From NCBI GenBank assembly GCA_026416895.1, contig JAOAEH010000065.1:1-12593 (forward strand): 12,593 bases of DNA, read 5' to 3'. A model generated the notes under the pieces. That model was not told where the DNA came from and did no database searches. It worked only from the letters and a program-made list of their open reading frames with translations. A program made the position numbers and the translations under genes. Below, piece after piece: positions 1-6,994 of this stretch. Source of the stretch: Elusimicrobiales bacterium. Its GTDB lineage: Bacteria; Elusimicrobiota; Elusimicrobia; Elusimicrobiales; UBA9959. Position 1 is the first letter of the stretch; each line of letters starts with the position of its first letter.

Positions 1-980
1 GCTATATCACACATAAATTTTTCACTATTTCTATTTCGCAAATTAAAAATTGGATGATAGGCACCATATAAAGCAGGTCTTATTAAATTATTTATACCAC
101 CATCTACTATAATAATGTATCTATTATTTATTTTTTTTCTATAAAGAACTTTCACTACAAGAATTCCACATGCAGCAACCACACTTCTCCCAGGTTCAAG
201 TATAAATGAAAAACGATTAAAATATGGTCTAATTACTTTAAGCAAATTTTCATGTCCTTTTGCAAATTCCCCTTCTTTTATTCCTAACCCACCTCCTATA
301 TCAATTATATCTATTTTTATACCATATAAAGATAATGAGTTCAAAAATTTTATTGTTTTCCTTAATGCTAACTCATAACGACTAAAATCAAATATCTGAG
401 AGCCAAGATGAAAATGGACTGCAACAGGTATAAGATATTTTGACTTCAAAGAAGATAAATATATTTCTCTAGCTGTATTAAAATCAACACCAAATTTAGA
501 ATATTTTTCAGATGTTTTTATATAACTATGACTATCAATAGAAATTTTTGGATTTAACCTAACAGAAAAATTTGTTTTTATCTTGAATCTAGAAACAATT
601 TTTTTTAATTCTATAAATTCTTCATACGATTCTACATTTATAAAAGAAATCCTTTTTTTTACTGCCAATTCTAATTCTTCTAAAGTTTTACCAACACCTG
701 AAAAAGATATATCATTGAAACCTATCTTACAAGCAAGTTTTAACTCTCCCCCACTTACTACATCTGCACCATACCCTATATTTTTTAGAATTTCACAAAT
801 ATTTTCATTTGAGTTAGCTTTAAAAGCATATAAAAACTTAACAGGATATCCTTTAAAAGTTTTAATATACTTTAAGGCTTCATCAATTAAAGTTTTTTTA
901 TGATAAATATACAATGGAGTTTTATATTTTGAAAGAAGTTTTAGAATTTTATTTCTGTTAACTTTATCAAAATACCACAT
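1..980 (-). CDS. lysA: Diaminopimelate decarboxylase LysA (partial, C-terminus beyond left edge)
   Basis: Catalyses the last step of lysine synthesis, PLP-dependent decarboxylation of meso-diaminopimelate to L-lysine, in the cytoplasm. The first 326 residues are visible and roughly 80-90 are missing, judging from the usual family length. Seen in the translation: the PLP-lysine motif YAFKAN (Lys54), the SGGEL and SGVGKT stretches near 76-98, RLNPKIS followed by an SKFG segment (141-164), HFHLGSQ (189-195), the glycine loop DIGGGLG (227-233), EPGRS (262-266) and VDGGINNLIRPALYGAYHP (292-310). The last stretch separates LysA from the related ornithine/arginine decarboxylases. The ATG at 980 is preceded by AAAGG about 9 bases upstream. 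The gene lies 46 bases downstream of tRNA-Leu on the same strand; no separate promoter is evident. The fold-type III PLP decarboxylase assignment is very secure, and LysA is the best fit. Confidence 0.95.
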   Translation of the reverse strand, partial: MWYFDKVNRNKILKLLSKYKTPLYIYHKKTLIDEALKYIKTFKGYPVKFLYAFKANSNENICEILKNIGYGADVVSGGELKLACKIGFNDISFSGVGKTLEELELAVKKRISFINVESYEEFIELKKIVSRFKIKTNFSVRLNPKISIDSHSYIKTSEKYSKFGVDFNTAREIYLSSLKSKYLIPVAVHFHLGSQIFDFSRYELALRKTIKFLNSLSLYGIKIDIIDIGGGLGIKEGEFAKGHENLLKVIRPYFNRFSFILEPGRSVVAACGILVVKVLYRKKINNRYIIIVDGGINNLIRPALYGAYHPIFNLRNRNSEKFMCDI

Positions 981-1026
981 TAATAAGAACCTTTTAAAAA
1001 ACAAATAGGAAGGTTTAAAAATAAAA

Positions 1027-1109
1027 TGCGCGGGAAGGGACTCGAACCCTTACGCCGCAAAGGCATACGCCCCTCAAACGTACGCGTCTACCAGTTCCGC
1101 CACCCGCGC
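1027..1109 (-). tRNA. tRNA-Leu (anticodon GAG)
   Basis: This class II tRNA was folded by hand. The acceptor stem is GCGCGGG/CCCGCGC with A73. The D arm closes with GCG/CGC and carries the GGTAGA loop. The anticodon stem is TACGT/GCGTA with loop TTGAGGG, giving anticodon GAG at 1073-1075. A long variable arm pairs GCC with GGC. The T arm is AAGGG/CCCTT around TTCGAGT. CCA is not encoded. The long variable arm and GAG identify leucine; it reads CUC/CUU codons. It lies 52 bases after the CNNM-EIIA gene and 46 bases before lysA on the same strand, so it may be processed from a read-through transcript of the upstream operon. Confidence 0.96.
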
Positions 1110-1161
1110 ATTATAATTAAAATTTTACCTTTTTTAAAAATATTTTTTCAAACTTAACTAC

Positions 1162-2679
1162 TTAAACTGGTACACTATCTTCAAATATTGTAAAAATTTC
1201 TTTTATTTTTAGTGGTGTTTTAGCTTTCAAAAGTTTTTTTCTTAAAGTTGTATTTAAGATAAGCTTTGATATTTTAGAAAGTATATCAAGTTGACAAGAT
1301 GGTTCATGATAAGGAGTTAATATTAAAAAAATAACTTTAACTGGTTTTGCGTCTGGAGACAAAAAATCAATTCCTTCTTCACTTATACCAACACTAACTA
1401 TAGGTTTATCAAGCCCATATATCCTTGCATGTGGTAAAGCAATTTGATGACCTATAGCTGTAGAAAGCATTTTTTCCCTTTTTATAACTCTTTCAGATAT
1501 CTCACTTTTAGATATATAAGGAATGAAAGTGGATATTTTATCAATAAGTTCCTCTATAGCAGAAAATCTATCCCTGGCTTTTAAGCCAATAACACTTCCT
1601 TCTACACTAAATACTTCATCTAATCTAAAAGTCTGTCTTGTTTCAAATTCATCACGTATTTCCCCAGTAAGATCTTCAATTATGTCTTCCAAAGTCAAAA
1701 GTCCTGTAATTTCTCCATTTTCATTTTCAACAATAAGAATAGGTTGATGATTTTCTTGAATCAATCTCAAAACATTTTCTATAAACTCATTTTCATTAAC
1801 TTTATATAATGGTCTAATAAATTTTTTTATAGAAAAATTTTGAGATATAAAAAAACAATCATCAAATAATATATCTTTTATATGAATATAACCTATAAAT
1901 TCCCCATTTGCATCTTTTATTGGATATCTTGAAAACTTCTTAGTTTTAACTATATTAAAAAAATCATCGAAAGTTATATTTGAATTTAAAAAAACTATTT
2001 TATCAACAGGAACCATAACTTCTTTCACTTTAGTTTTACCAAAATCAAAAAGGTGATCAAACATCATAAGCCTTTGTAAAGAAATCTTACCAATTTCTTC
2101 TGATTTAGAAAGTATTAACCTTATTTCATCCTCTGAATGAGAAGCTTCATTTTTCATTTCTTTTAATCCAATTAAGGAAATAAAAAATTCAGAAACATTA
2201 TTTATAATAAGCATAGGATAATAAGTAATTCTATAAAAAATCTTTAAAGGTATTGCAAAAATTAAAACTATTTTTTCAGATAGTGATATTGCTATATATT
2301 TTGGAACTTGCTCTCCTAAAATTATATGAGCAAAAGTAACAATAAAAAATGAAATAATTATAGATATAGAATAAGATGATACTCTTAGTGTTAGTAAATT
2401 AATATCAGGTATTAAACTGTTTATAAGAGAAGAAACATAAGGTTGAGCAACCCACCCAAGCCCTATACTTGAAGCTGTTATACCTAACTGAATTGATGCA
2501 AGATATGCGTTTATATTATTTAAAATTTCAAGAGATATTCTCGCTACAATATTTTTTTCATTCTGTGCAAGCTCTTCAATTCTAGTTCTTCTAACACTAA
2601 CTACAGCAAATTCAACAAGAACAAAGATAGCATTTAAACTTAGAAAAAAAACTATTGCAAAAATTTTCCAAAACTCCAT
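1162..2679 (-). CDS. CNNM/CorC-like membrane protein (DUF21 + CBS pair) fused to a PTS EIIA domain
   Basis: 505 residues in three parts. Residues 1-180 are a DUF21/CNNM transmembrane domain: hydrophobic segments at about 4-27, 58-85, 96-121 and 134-155, the FVLVEFAVVS element with Glu23, and GEQVPK (122-127). Residues 215-340 are a CBS-domain pair, with VKEVMVPVDK, then SRYPIKD and, in the second repeat, GLLTLEDIIEDLTGEI. Residues 350-500 replace the CorC_HlyC domain that normally ends the family and instead match PTS EIIA of the fructose/mannitol/Ntr type, with phosphorylatable His417 in ALPHAR. CNNM/CorC relatives export or handle Mg2+ or Na+; the EIIA part suggests control by phosphotransfer, which is inference. 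The His usually found in the later HLxxL element is Gln463. The ATG lies 7 bases after the secG stop with no good Shine-Dalgarno, so translation is probably coupled. Domains are secure; the transported ion is unknown. Confidence 0.93.
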   Translation of the reverse strand: MEFWKIFAIVFFLSLNAIFVLVEFAVVSVRRTRIEELAQNEKNIVARISLEILNNINAYLASIQLGITASSIGLGWVAQPYVSSLINSLIPDINLLTLRVSSYSISIIISFFIVTFAHIILGEQVPKYIAISLSEKIVLIFAIPLKIFYRITYYPMLIINNVSEFFISLIGLKEMKNEASHSEDEIRLILSKSEEIGKISLQRLMMFDHLFDFGKTKVKEVMVPVDKIVFLNSNITFDDFFNIVKTKKFSRYPIKDANGEFIGYIHIKDILFDDCFFISQNFSIKKFIRPLYKVNENEFIENVLRLIQENHQPILIVENENGEITGLLTLEDIIEDLTGEIRDEFETRQTFRLDEVFSVEGSVIGLKARDRFSAIEELIDKISTFIPYISKSEISERVIKREKMLSTAIGHQIALPHARIYGLDKPIVSVGISEEGIDFLSPDAKPVKVIFLILTPYHEPSCQLDILSKISKLILNTTLRKKLLKAKTPLKIKEIFTIFEDSVPV

Positions 2680-2686
2680 CTACAGA

Positions 2687-2980
2687 CTATTTTTTTTCAA
2701 CACCTGCAGCTGGAATAGGTGGCGGAGTAGCATTATATAAAACAGATCTATGTCTTAAAGGATAAATTACAGTAAGAATAACAGAATTTATTGCAAAGGC
2801 AATAGCTAAAAACATTGTAAATTTTTTTATAAATGTTGTTCCACCTGGAGAAGAAAAAAGAGAATCTCCACCACCTCCAAACATGCTTAAAGCTGAGCCT
2901 TTGCTTGTTTGAAATAAAAGTATAGATAGTATAAGCAAAAAACATATTATTACATGAATTATTAAGAAAAAAACAAACAC
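2687..2980 (-). CDS. secG: Protein translocase subunit SecG
   Basis: Small accessory subunit of the SecYEG channel in the cytoplasmic membrane. The 97 residues show the SecG layout: a first membrane segment (about 3-22), a cytoplasmic loop with FQTSKGSALSMFGGGGDS (23-40), the Phe/Gly/Pro-rich turn up to TTFIKKFT, and a second membrane segment (about 54-73). The tail is short and proline-rich, ending in KK. The start is a GTG at 2980. AAAGGGGG lies 5 bases before it and directly follows the pgk stop codon, which supports this start; a second AAGG is too close to serve. It sits between pgk and the CNNM-EIIA gene, inside the glycolytic operon, a neighbourhood common for secG. Confidence 0.93.
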   Translation of the reverse strand: MFVFFLIIHVIICFLLILSILLFQTSKGSALSMFGGGGDSLFSSPGGTTFIKKFTMFLAIAFAINSVILTVIYPLRHRSVLYNATPPPIPAAGVEKK

Positions 2981-2985
2981 ACCTT

Positions 2986-2993
2986 CCCCCTTT
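2986..2993 (-). promoter_or_regulatory. Ribosome binding site of secG
   Basis: Reads AAAGGGGG on the minus strand, 5 bases before the GTG start and immediately after the TAA of pgk. It decides in favour of the non-ATG start. Confidence 0.6.
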
Positions 2994-4205
2994 TTATCTA
3001 CTTAAAGCTTCAAGTCCGGGTAAAAGCTTGCCTTCGATAAACTCAAGGCTTGCTCCACCGCCTGTAGAACAATGAGAAAACTCTTGAGAATTAATTCCAG
3101 ATTTTTTCAAAGCATTAAGAGTATCTCCTCCACCAATAACGCTTATAGCACCATTTTTTGTTGCTTGAGCTATAATCTTTGCAAGCTCTAGTGTTCCCTT
3201 TGAAAATTTATCAATTTCAAATATTCCCACAGGACCATTCCAAAATATTGTTTTTGCTTGAAGTATTTTTTCAGCAAAAATAGAAATACTCCTATCTCCA
3301 ATATCTACACCTATCCAACCATCTGGTATAGCCATAGATTGAGTATTTTGAGTTTCAGCATCTTCTTTTATTTCTCTAACAACTAAATGATCGCTAGGAA
3401 ACAGTATTTCAACTCCGTTTCTAAATGCTTTTAAAACTATTTGTTTTGCATCCTCAATTTTTTCATTCTCGACTAATGAATTTCCAACATTAGTATCCTG
3501 GGCTTTCAAAAAAGTATATGCCATAGCTCCACCAATAATCAACATATCAACTCTGTCAAGTAAACTGTTTAAGACATCAATTTTATCACTTACTTTTGCT
3601 CCCCCAATAATTGCAACAAATGGTCTTTGGGGATTTGTCATAATCTTTTCTAAATATTCAAGCTCTTTTTGAAGTAAAAAACCTATTCCACATGGAAGAT
3701 ATTTTGTTATAGCACTGGTGGAAGCATGAGCTCTGTGAATTGCTCCAAAAGCATCTTGAACAAAATAATCACAACCTTTAGCAAGCTCTTTTGCAAAAGA
3801 CTCATCATTTTTTTCTTCCTCAGGATGAAATCTTAAATTTTCACATAAAAGTATCTCACCATTTTTTAAATTGGCTTTAGCAGCCTCACAATCTTGACCA
3901 ATACAATCCTCTACAAAATGAGTTTTCACTCCCATAATTTTCTCAACATGTTCTACAAGTGGTTTAAGACTATATTTTGGATCAACTTTCCCCTTTGGAC
4001 GACCTAAATGAGAAATTAAAACTATCTTTGCATCTCTAGTAAGCAAATATTTTATAGTTTTTTCAGTTTCTCTAATTCTTGTATCATCACTAACTTTACC
4101 ATCTTTCATTGGAACATTATAATCAACTCTAACAAGCACAGTTGAACCTTTAGATATTCCCATATCTTGAACTTTTTTAAGTTTCAATACAGGTCTTGTA
4201 TTCAT
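2994..4205 (-). CDS. pgk: Phosphoglycerate kinase
   Basis: Cytoplasmic glycolytic enzyme interconverting 1,3-bisphosphoglycerate plus ADP and 3-phosphoglycerate plus ATP. At 403 residues it is close to the usual bacterial length. Motifs seen: RVDYNVP (26-32), SHLGRPKGK (65-73), ENLRFHPEE (122-130), DAFGAIHRAHAS (151-162), GGAKVSDK (201-208), NGPVGIFE (323-330) and the nucleotide-binding GGGDT (358-362) with TGGGASLE near the end. The frame also contains an ATG two codons earlier (4211), but AAAGGAG abuts that codon and lies 6 bases before the ATG at 4205, so 4205 is chosen. It follows the GTPase gene by 17 bases and precedes secG by 13. All active-site elements are present, so it should be functional. 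Confidence 0.97.
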   Translation of the reverse strand: MNTRPVLKLKKVQDMGISKGSTVLVRVDYNVPMKDGKVSDDTRIRETEKTIKYLLTRDAKIVLISHLGRPKGKVDPKYSLKPLVEHVEKIMGVKTHFVEDCIGQDCEAAKANLKNGEILLCENLRFHPEEEKNDESFAKELAKGCDYFVQDAFGAIHRAHASTSAITKYLPCGIGFLLQKELEYLEKIMTNPQRPFVAIIGGAKVSDKIDVLNSLLDRVDMLIIGGAMAYTFLKAQDTNVGNSLVENEKIEDAKQIVLKAFRNGVEILFPSDHLVVREIKEDAETQNTQSMAIPDGWIGVDIGDRSISIFAEKILQAKTIFWNGPVGIFEIDKFSKGTLELAKIIAQATKNGAISVIGGGDTLNALKKSGINSQEFSHCSTGGGASLEFIEGKLLPGLEALSR

Positions 4206-4211
4206 AGACAT

Positions 4212-4218
4212 CTCCTTT
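4212..4218 (-). promoter_or_regulatory. Ribosome binding site of pgk
   Basis: AAAGGAG on the minus strand, 6 bases before the ATG at 4205 and directly touching the alternative ATG at 4211. It decides the start. Confidence 0.7.
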
Positions 4219-4222
4219 TTAT

Positions 4223-5569
4223 TTATTTTTTTACTTTAACTTTTTTCTCAAGAATTTGAGAAACAATATCTTTTAATCCCGGTGTAGTCCTTTCTTTAAG
4301 ATAATAAGTTATCCTAAGTGAAGGCTTACTAAACTTCAAATGTGAAGCAAGATCTATAGGAGTACCAACTAATACTAAATCACAAGGAACCTTTTCAATT
4401 GTTTCTTTTAACTCTTTCATTTGAGTTTTCCCATACCCCATAGCAGGTAAAATATTTTCAAGATGTGTATATTTTTGATAAACTTCCTTTATTGAACCAA
4501 CTGCATAAGGTCTTGGATCTATTATTTCTCCCGCACCGTGTTCTTTTGCTGCAACATATGCCGCACCATAATTCATTTCACCATGAGTAAGTGTTGGTCC
4601 ATCTTCAACTACAAGGATCTTTTTTCCTTTAATTTGAGAAACATCTCCTTTTACCACAACAGGACTTTCCGCTTCTATTATTTTAGCATCTGGATTAGCT
4701 GATAAAATACTTGCTTTTACTTTTTCTACATCATCTGGTTCAGCAGTATCAACTTTATTTATTATAACTACATCTGCCATTCTAAGGTTTGTAGCACCTG
4801 GATGATAATAATTCTCATGTCCAGCTCTTAGAGGATCTGTAACAACTATATGAAGATCTGGCTTAAAAAATGGAAGATCATTATTACCACCATCCCAAAG
4901 TATAACATCTGCCTCTTTTTCTGCTTCTCTTAAAATTTTTTCGTAATCAACTCCAGCATACACTACATGACCTTCACTTATATGTGGTTCATACTCCTCC
5001 ATTTCTTCTATGGTACAATTCTGTTCATGCATATCCTTTATAGAAGCAAATCTTTGACAGACTTGTTTTTCTAAATCTCCATATGGCATAGGGTGTCTAA
5101 CTACTACAACTTTCTTTCCCATCTCTTTTAAAATAGATGCAATTTTTCGTGAAGTTTGACTTTTTCCGCAACCAGTTCTAACCGCACAAACAGCTATAAC
5201 AGGTTTTGTAGATTTTAGCATTGTATGTTCACCACTCAAAAGTCTATAATCAGCTCCACAAGCAAGTGCTATAGAAGCTCTTTCCATAACATAATTAAAA
5301 CTCACATCACTGTAAGCAAAAACTACTTCATCAACTTTATATTTTTTAATAATATCCGGAAGCTCACTTTCATCATATATAGGAATTCCATTGGGATACT
5401 TTTTCCCTGCCAAAGAAGAAGGATATTTTCTTCCAGCTATGTTTGGAATTTGTTGTGCTGTGAAAGCTACAACATCATATTCATTATTATCCCTATAGTA
5501 AACATTAAAATTATGAAAATCCCTACCAGCTGCTCCCATTATCACAACCTTTTTCCTTATAGCAGACAT
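4223..5569 (-). CDS. COG2403-type GTPase, cyclic 2,3-diphosphoglycerate synthetase-like
   Basis: 448 residues. The N-terminus has a Rossmann-like strand and loop (VVIMGAAGRDFHNF, about 8-21). A P-loop of the RTGCGKS kind lies at 131-137, resembling the deviant Walker A of SIMIBI proteins. A Walker B-like segment is ILWDGGNNDLPF (223-234), and NKVD (271-274) is the guanine-specificity motif. The second half has VEDGPTLTHGEMNYGAAYVA (321-340) and DPRPYAVGS (351-359), which I recognise from the predicted-GTPase family COG2403, related to archaeal cyclic 2,3-diphosphoglycerate synthetase. The archaeal enzyme makes cyclic 2,3-DPG from 2,3-DPG with ATP; the bacterial role is not known to me. Position between gap and pgk suggests work on phosphoglycerates, which is inference. 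An upstream ATG at 5599 lies inside gap; AGGAGG 5 bases before the ATG at 5569 fixes the start, leaving 10 bases to the gap stop. Confidence 0.85.
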   Translation of the reverse strand: MSAIRKKVVIMGAAGRDFHNFNVYYRDNNEYDVVAFTAQQIPNIAGRKYPSSLAGKKYPNGIPIYDESELPDIIKKYKVDEVVFAYSDVSFNYVMERASIALACGADYRLLSGEHTMLKSTKPVIAVCAVRTGCGKSQTSRKIASILKEMGKKVVVVRHPMPYGDLEKQVCQRFASIKDMHEQNCTIEEMEEYEPHISEGHVVYAGVDYEKILREAEKEADVILWDGGNNDLPFFKPDLHIVVTDPLRAGHENYYHPGATNLRMADVVIINKVDTAEPDDVEKVKASILSANPDAKIIEAESPVVVKGDVSQIKGKKILVVEDGPTLTHGEMNYGAAYVAAKEHGAGEIIDPRPYAVGSIKEVYQKYTHLENILPAMGYGKTQMKELKETIEKVPCDLVLVGTPIDLASHLKFSKPSLRITYYLKERTTPGLKDIVSQILEKKVKVKK

Positions 5570-5574
5570 AATAG

Positions 5575-5580
5575 CCTCCT
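5575..5580 (-). promoter_or_regulatory. Ribosome binding site of the COG2403 GTPase gene
   Basis: AGGAGG on the minus strand, 5 bases before the ATG at 5569. Its first A is the last base of the gap stop codon. It rules out the longer start inside gap. Confidence 0.75.
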
Positions 5581-6632
5581 CATAAACCTTTTTTGGCAAT
5601 ATATAAAATTAAATCAACAACTCTATTAGAATATCCCCATTCATTATCATACCAAGCAATAACTTTTATAAAATTTCCCTCTATTACTTTTGTAAGCTTA
5701 CCATCTACAATAGAACTTAAATGACAATGGTTAAAATCAACTGAAACCAATGGTTCATCTGTATATCCTAATATACCTTTAAGAGTAGTTTCACTTGCTT
5801 CTTTAAGTGCTGCATTTATCTCATCACTAGTAGTATTCTTTGAAACGGTAGCAGATAAATCAACAACAGAAACATTTGGAGTTGGCACTCTTATAGCAAA
5901 ACCATCCAATTTACCTTTAAGTTCAGGCATAACTAAACCAATTGCTTTTGCCGCACCAGTTGTAGTTGGAATCATACTTAATGCTCCAGCCCTTGCTCTT
6001 CTTAAATCAGAATGAGCCATATCTAATATTCTTTGATCATTTGTATAGGAATGTATAGTGGTCATTAAGCCTTTCTCAATACCCCATCTTTCATGAATTA
6101 CTTTTACTACAGGTGCAAGGCAATTCGTAGTACAACTCGCATTAGATATCACATGATGATTTTTAGGATCATATTTTTCATGATTTACTCCCATTACAAT
6201 TGTTATGTCTTCACCTTCTGCTGGTGCAGTTATTATAACTTTTTTTGCTCCTCCTTTAGTTATATGATTTTCAGCACCTTTAACTTCCTTTCCTTTCTTA
6301 TTAATTCCATCTTTTTTAACAGTAAAAAGGCCCGTAGCCTCTACTACTATATCTACACCTAAATCTTTCCATGGAAGATCCGATGGTTCCTTTTTTTTCA
6401 AAACTTTCACTTTTTTACCATCTATAGATATTTCATCTTCCCCAATAACTTTAACCTCTCCAGGATATGTCCCATGAATAGAATCATATTTAAAAAGATG
6501 TGCATTTGTTTTTGCATCTGTTAAATCATTAATAGCAACTACTTCTATATCATTAATCTTTTTTTCAAAAATTGCCCTTGCAACAAGTCTTCCTATCCTA
6601 CCAAAACCATTTATACCAATTTTAACTAACAT
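5580..6632 (-). CDS. gap: Glyceraldehyde-3-phosphate dehydrogenase, type I
   Basis: Oxidises and phosphorylates glyceraldehyde-3-phosphate to 1,3-bisphosphoglycerate with NAD+, the substrate of the pgk product downstream. Seen: the NAD-binding start INGFGRIGR (7-15), INDLTDA (34-40) with the Asp typical of NAD preference, DSIHGTYPG (50-58), the catalytic ASCTTNC (Cys167), the general base His194 in TTIHSYTNDQ, RRARAG and RVPTPNVSVVDL, and the C-terminal WYDNEWGYSNR. Its 350 residues exceed the usual 330-340: between FT (103-104) and GGAKKV (127-132) there is a Lys/Gly-rich insert of about 12 residues. The ATG at 6632 has AAAGGAGG 5 bases upstream. It is the first gene of the leftward operon. 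Confidence 0.97.
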   Translation of the reverse strand: MLVKIGINGFGRIGRLVARAIFEKKINDIEVVAINDLTDAKTNAHLFKYDSIHGTYPGEVKVIGEDEISIDGKKVKVLKKKEPSDLPWKDLGVDIVVEATGLFTVKKDGINKKGKEVKGAENHITKGGAKKVIITAPAEGEDITIVMGVNHEKYDPKNHHVISNASCTTNCLAPVVKVIHERWGIEKGLMTTIHSYTNDQRILDMAHSDLRRARAGALSMIPTTTGAAKAIGLVMPELKGKLDGFAIRVPTPNVSVVDLSATVSKNTTSDEINAALKEASETTLKGILGYTDEPLVSVDFNHCHLSSIVDGKLTKVIEGNFIKVIAWYDNEWGYSNRVVDLILYIAKKGL

Positions 6633-6637
6633 ATCAA

Positions 6638-6645
6638 CCTCCTTT
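6638..6645 (-). promoter_or_regulatory. Ribosome binding site of gap
   Basis: AAAGGAGG on the minus strand, 5 bases before the ATG at 6632. It is the strongest initiation signal of the leftward operon. Confidence 0.75.
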
Positions 6646-6676
6646 TAATTTAAACAAATAAAATAAATACAAGAAT

Positions 6677-6682
6677 ATTATA
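6677..6682 (-). promoter_or_regulatory. Candidate -10 box for the gap operon
   Basis: TATAAT on the minus strand. Transcription would start near 6670, leaving a leader of about 38 bases before gap. Upstream at the right distance is only a T-rich tract (TTTTTT), a poor -35. In such AT-rich DNA a TATAAT can arise by chance, so support comes mainly from its position in the only divergent gap. Confidence 0.4.
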
Positions 6683-6712
6683 CAAATTTAATAAACCACA
6701 AAAAAGTTATTA

Positions 6713-6718
6713 TATAAT
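6713..6718 (+). promoter_or_regulatory. Candidate -10 box for the rightward operon
   Basis: TATAAT on the plus strand, 19 bases before the ATG of the RAM-domain gene. A start about 7 bases on would put the 5' end right at the Shine-Dalgarno sequence, which is tight. No -35 is recognisable. Weak support. Confidence 0.25.
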
Positions 6719-6737
6719 ATACAGTAAGGAGGAAATT

Positions 6738-6968
6738 ATGATTGCATTTGTATTATGTAAACTGATAGCCGGATTAGAACAAAAAGCTATATCAAACATA
6801 AAAAACATAAGAGGAGTTAAAGAGGTTTATCTAACCTTTGGTGCTTGGGATGCAATACTTATAGCAGAAGCAGAAACTATGGATAAACTTTCAAACCTAA
6901 TACTCAGAGAAATAAGAGCAACGCATGGTGTCCAAACAACAGAAACACTAGTTACTACAAATTATTAA
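6738..6968 (+). CDS. Stand-alone RAM-domain protein (Lrp/AsnC ligand-binding domain, no DNA-binding part)
   Basis: 76 residues forming a single RAM (regulation of amino-acid metabolism) domain, the effector-binding and oligomerising half of Lrp/AsnC regulators. Seen: an N-terminal strand AFVLCKL, a helix LEQKAISNIKNI, VKEVYLTFGAWDAILIAEAE (28-47, with the typical G-x-W/Y-D turn), a helix LSNLILREI and the closing strand VQTTETLVT. No helix-turn-helix precedes it: the ATG has TAAGGAGG 5 bases upstream and the intergenic region begins just before. Stand-alone RAM proteins (SraM) are known and bind amino acids or similar small molecules, forming ring-like oligomers. It is the first gene of the rightward operon, 26 bases before the receiver gene. 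Ligand unknown. Confidence 0.88.
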   Translation: MIAFVLCKLIAGLEQKAISNIKNIRGVKEVYLTFGAWDAILIAEAETMDKLSNLILREIRATHGVQTTETLVTTNY

Positions 6969-6994
6969 GACAAAATCTTTTTAAGTCAAAGCTT

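Noticed and set aside
583..903. Open frame on the plus strand opposite lysA
   Set aside because: It is the antisense shadow of a well-conserved LysA reading frame and has no family features or ribosome binding site.
1110..1115. TATAAT on the minus strand directly before tRNA-Leu
   Set aside because: As a -10 box it would start transcription inside the tRNA; chance occurrence in AT-rich DNA is more likely.
1130..1150. A/T palindrome between the CNNM-EIIA gene and tRNA-Leu as a terminator
   Set aside because: There is no GC in the stem, so it would not make a stable hairpin; no convincing intrinsic terminator was seen anywhere in the window.
5225..5629. 134-codon open frame on the plus strand opposite the GTPase gene and the end of gap
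   Set aside because: It mirrors two conserved minus-strand genes; the product shows no recognisable domain and has the His/Ile/Phe bias of a shadow frame.
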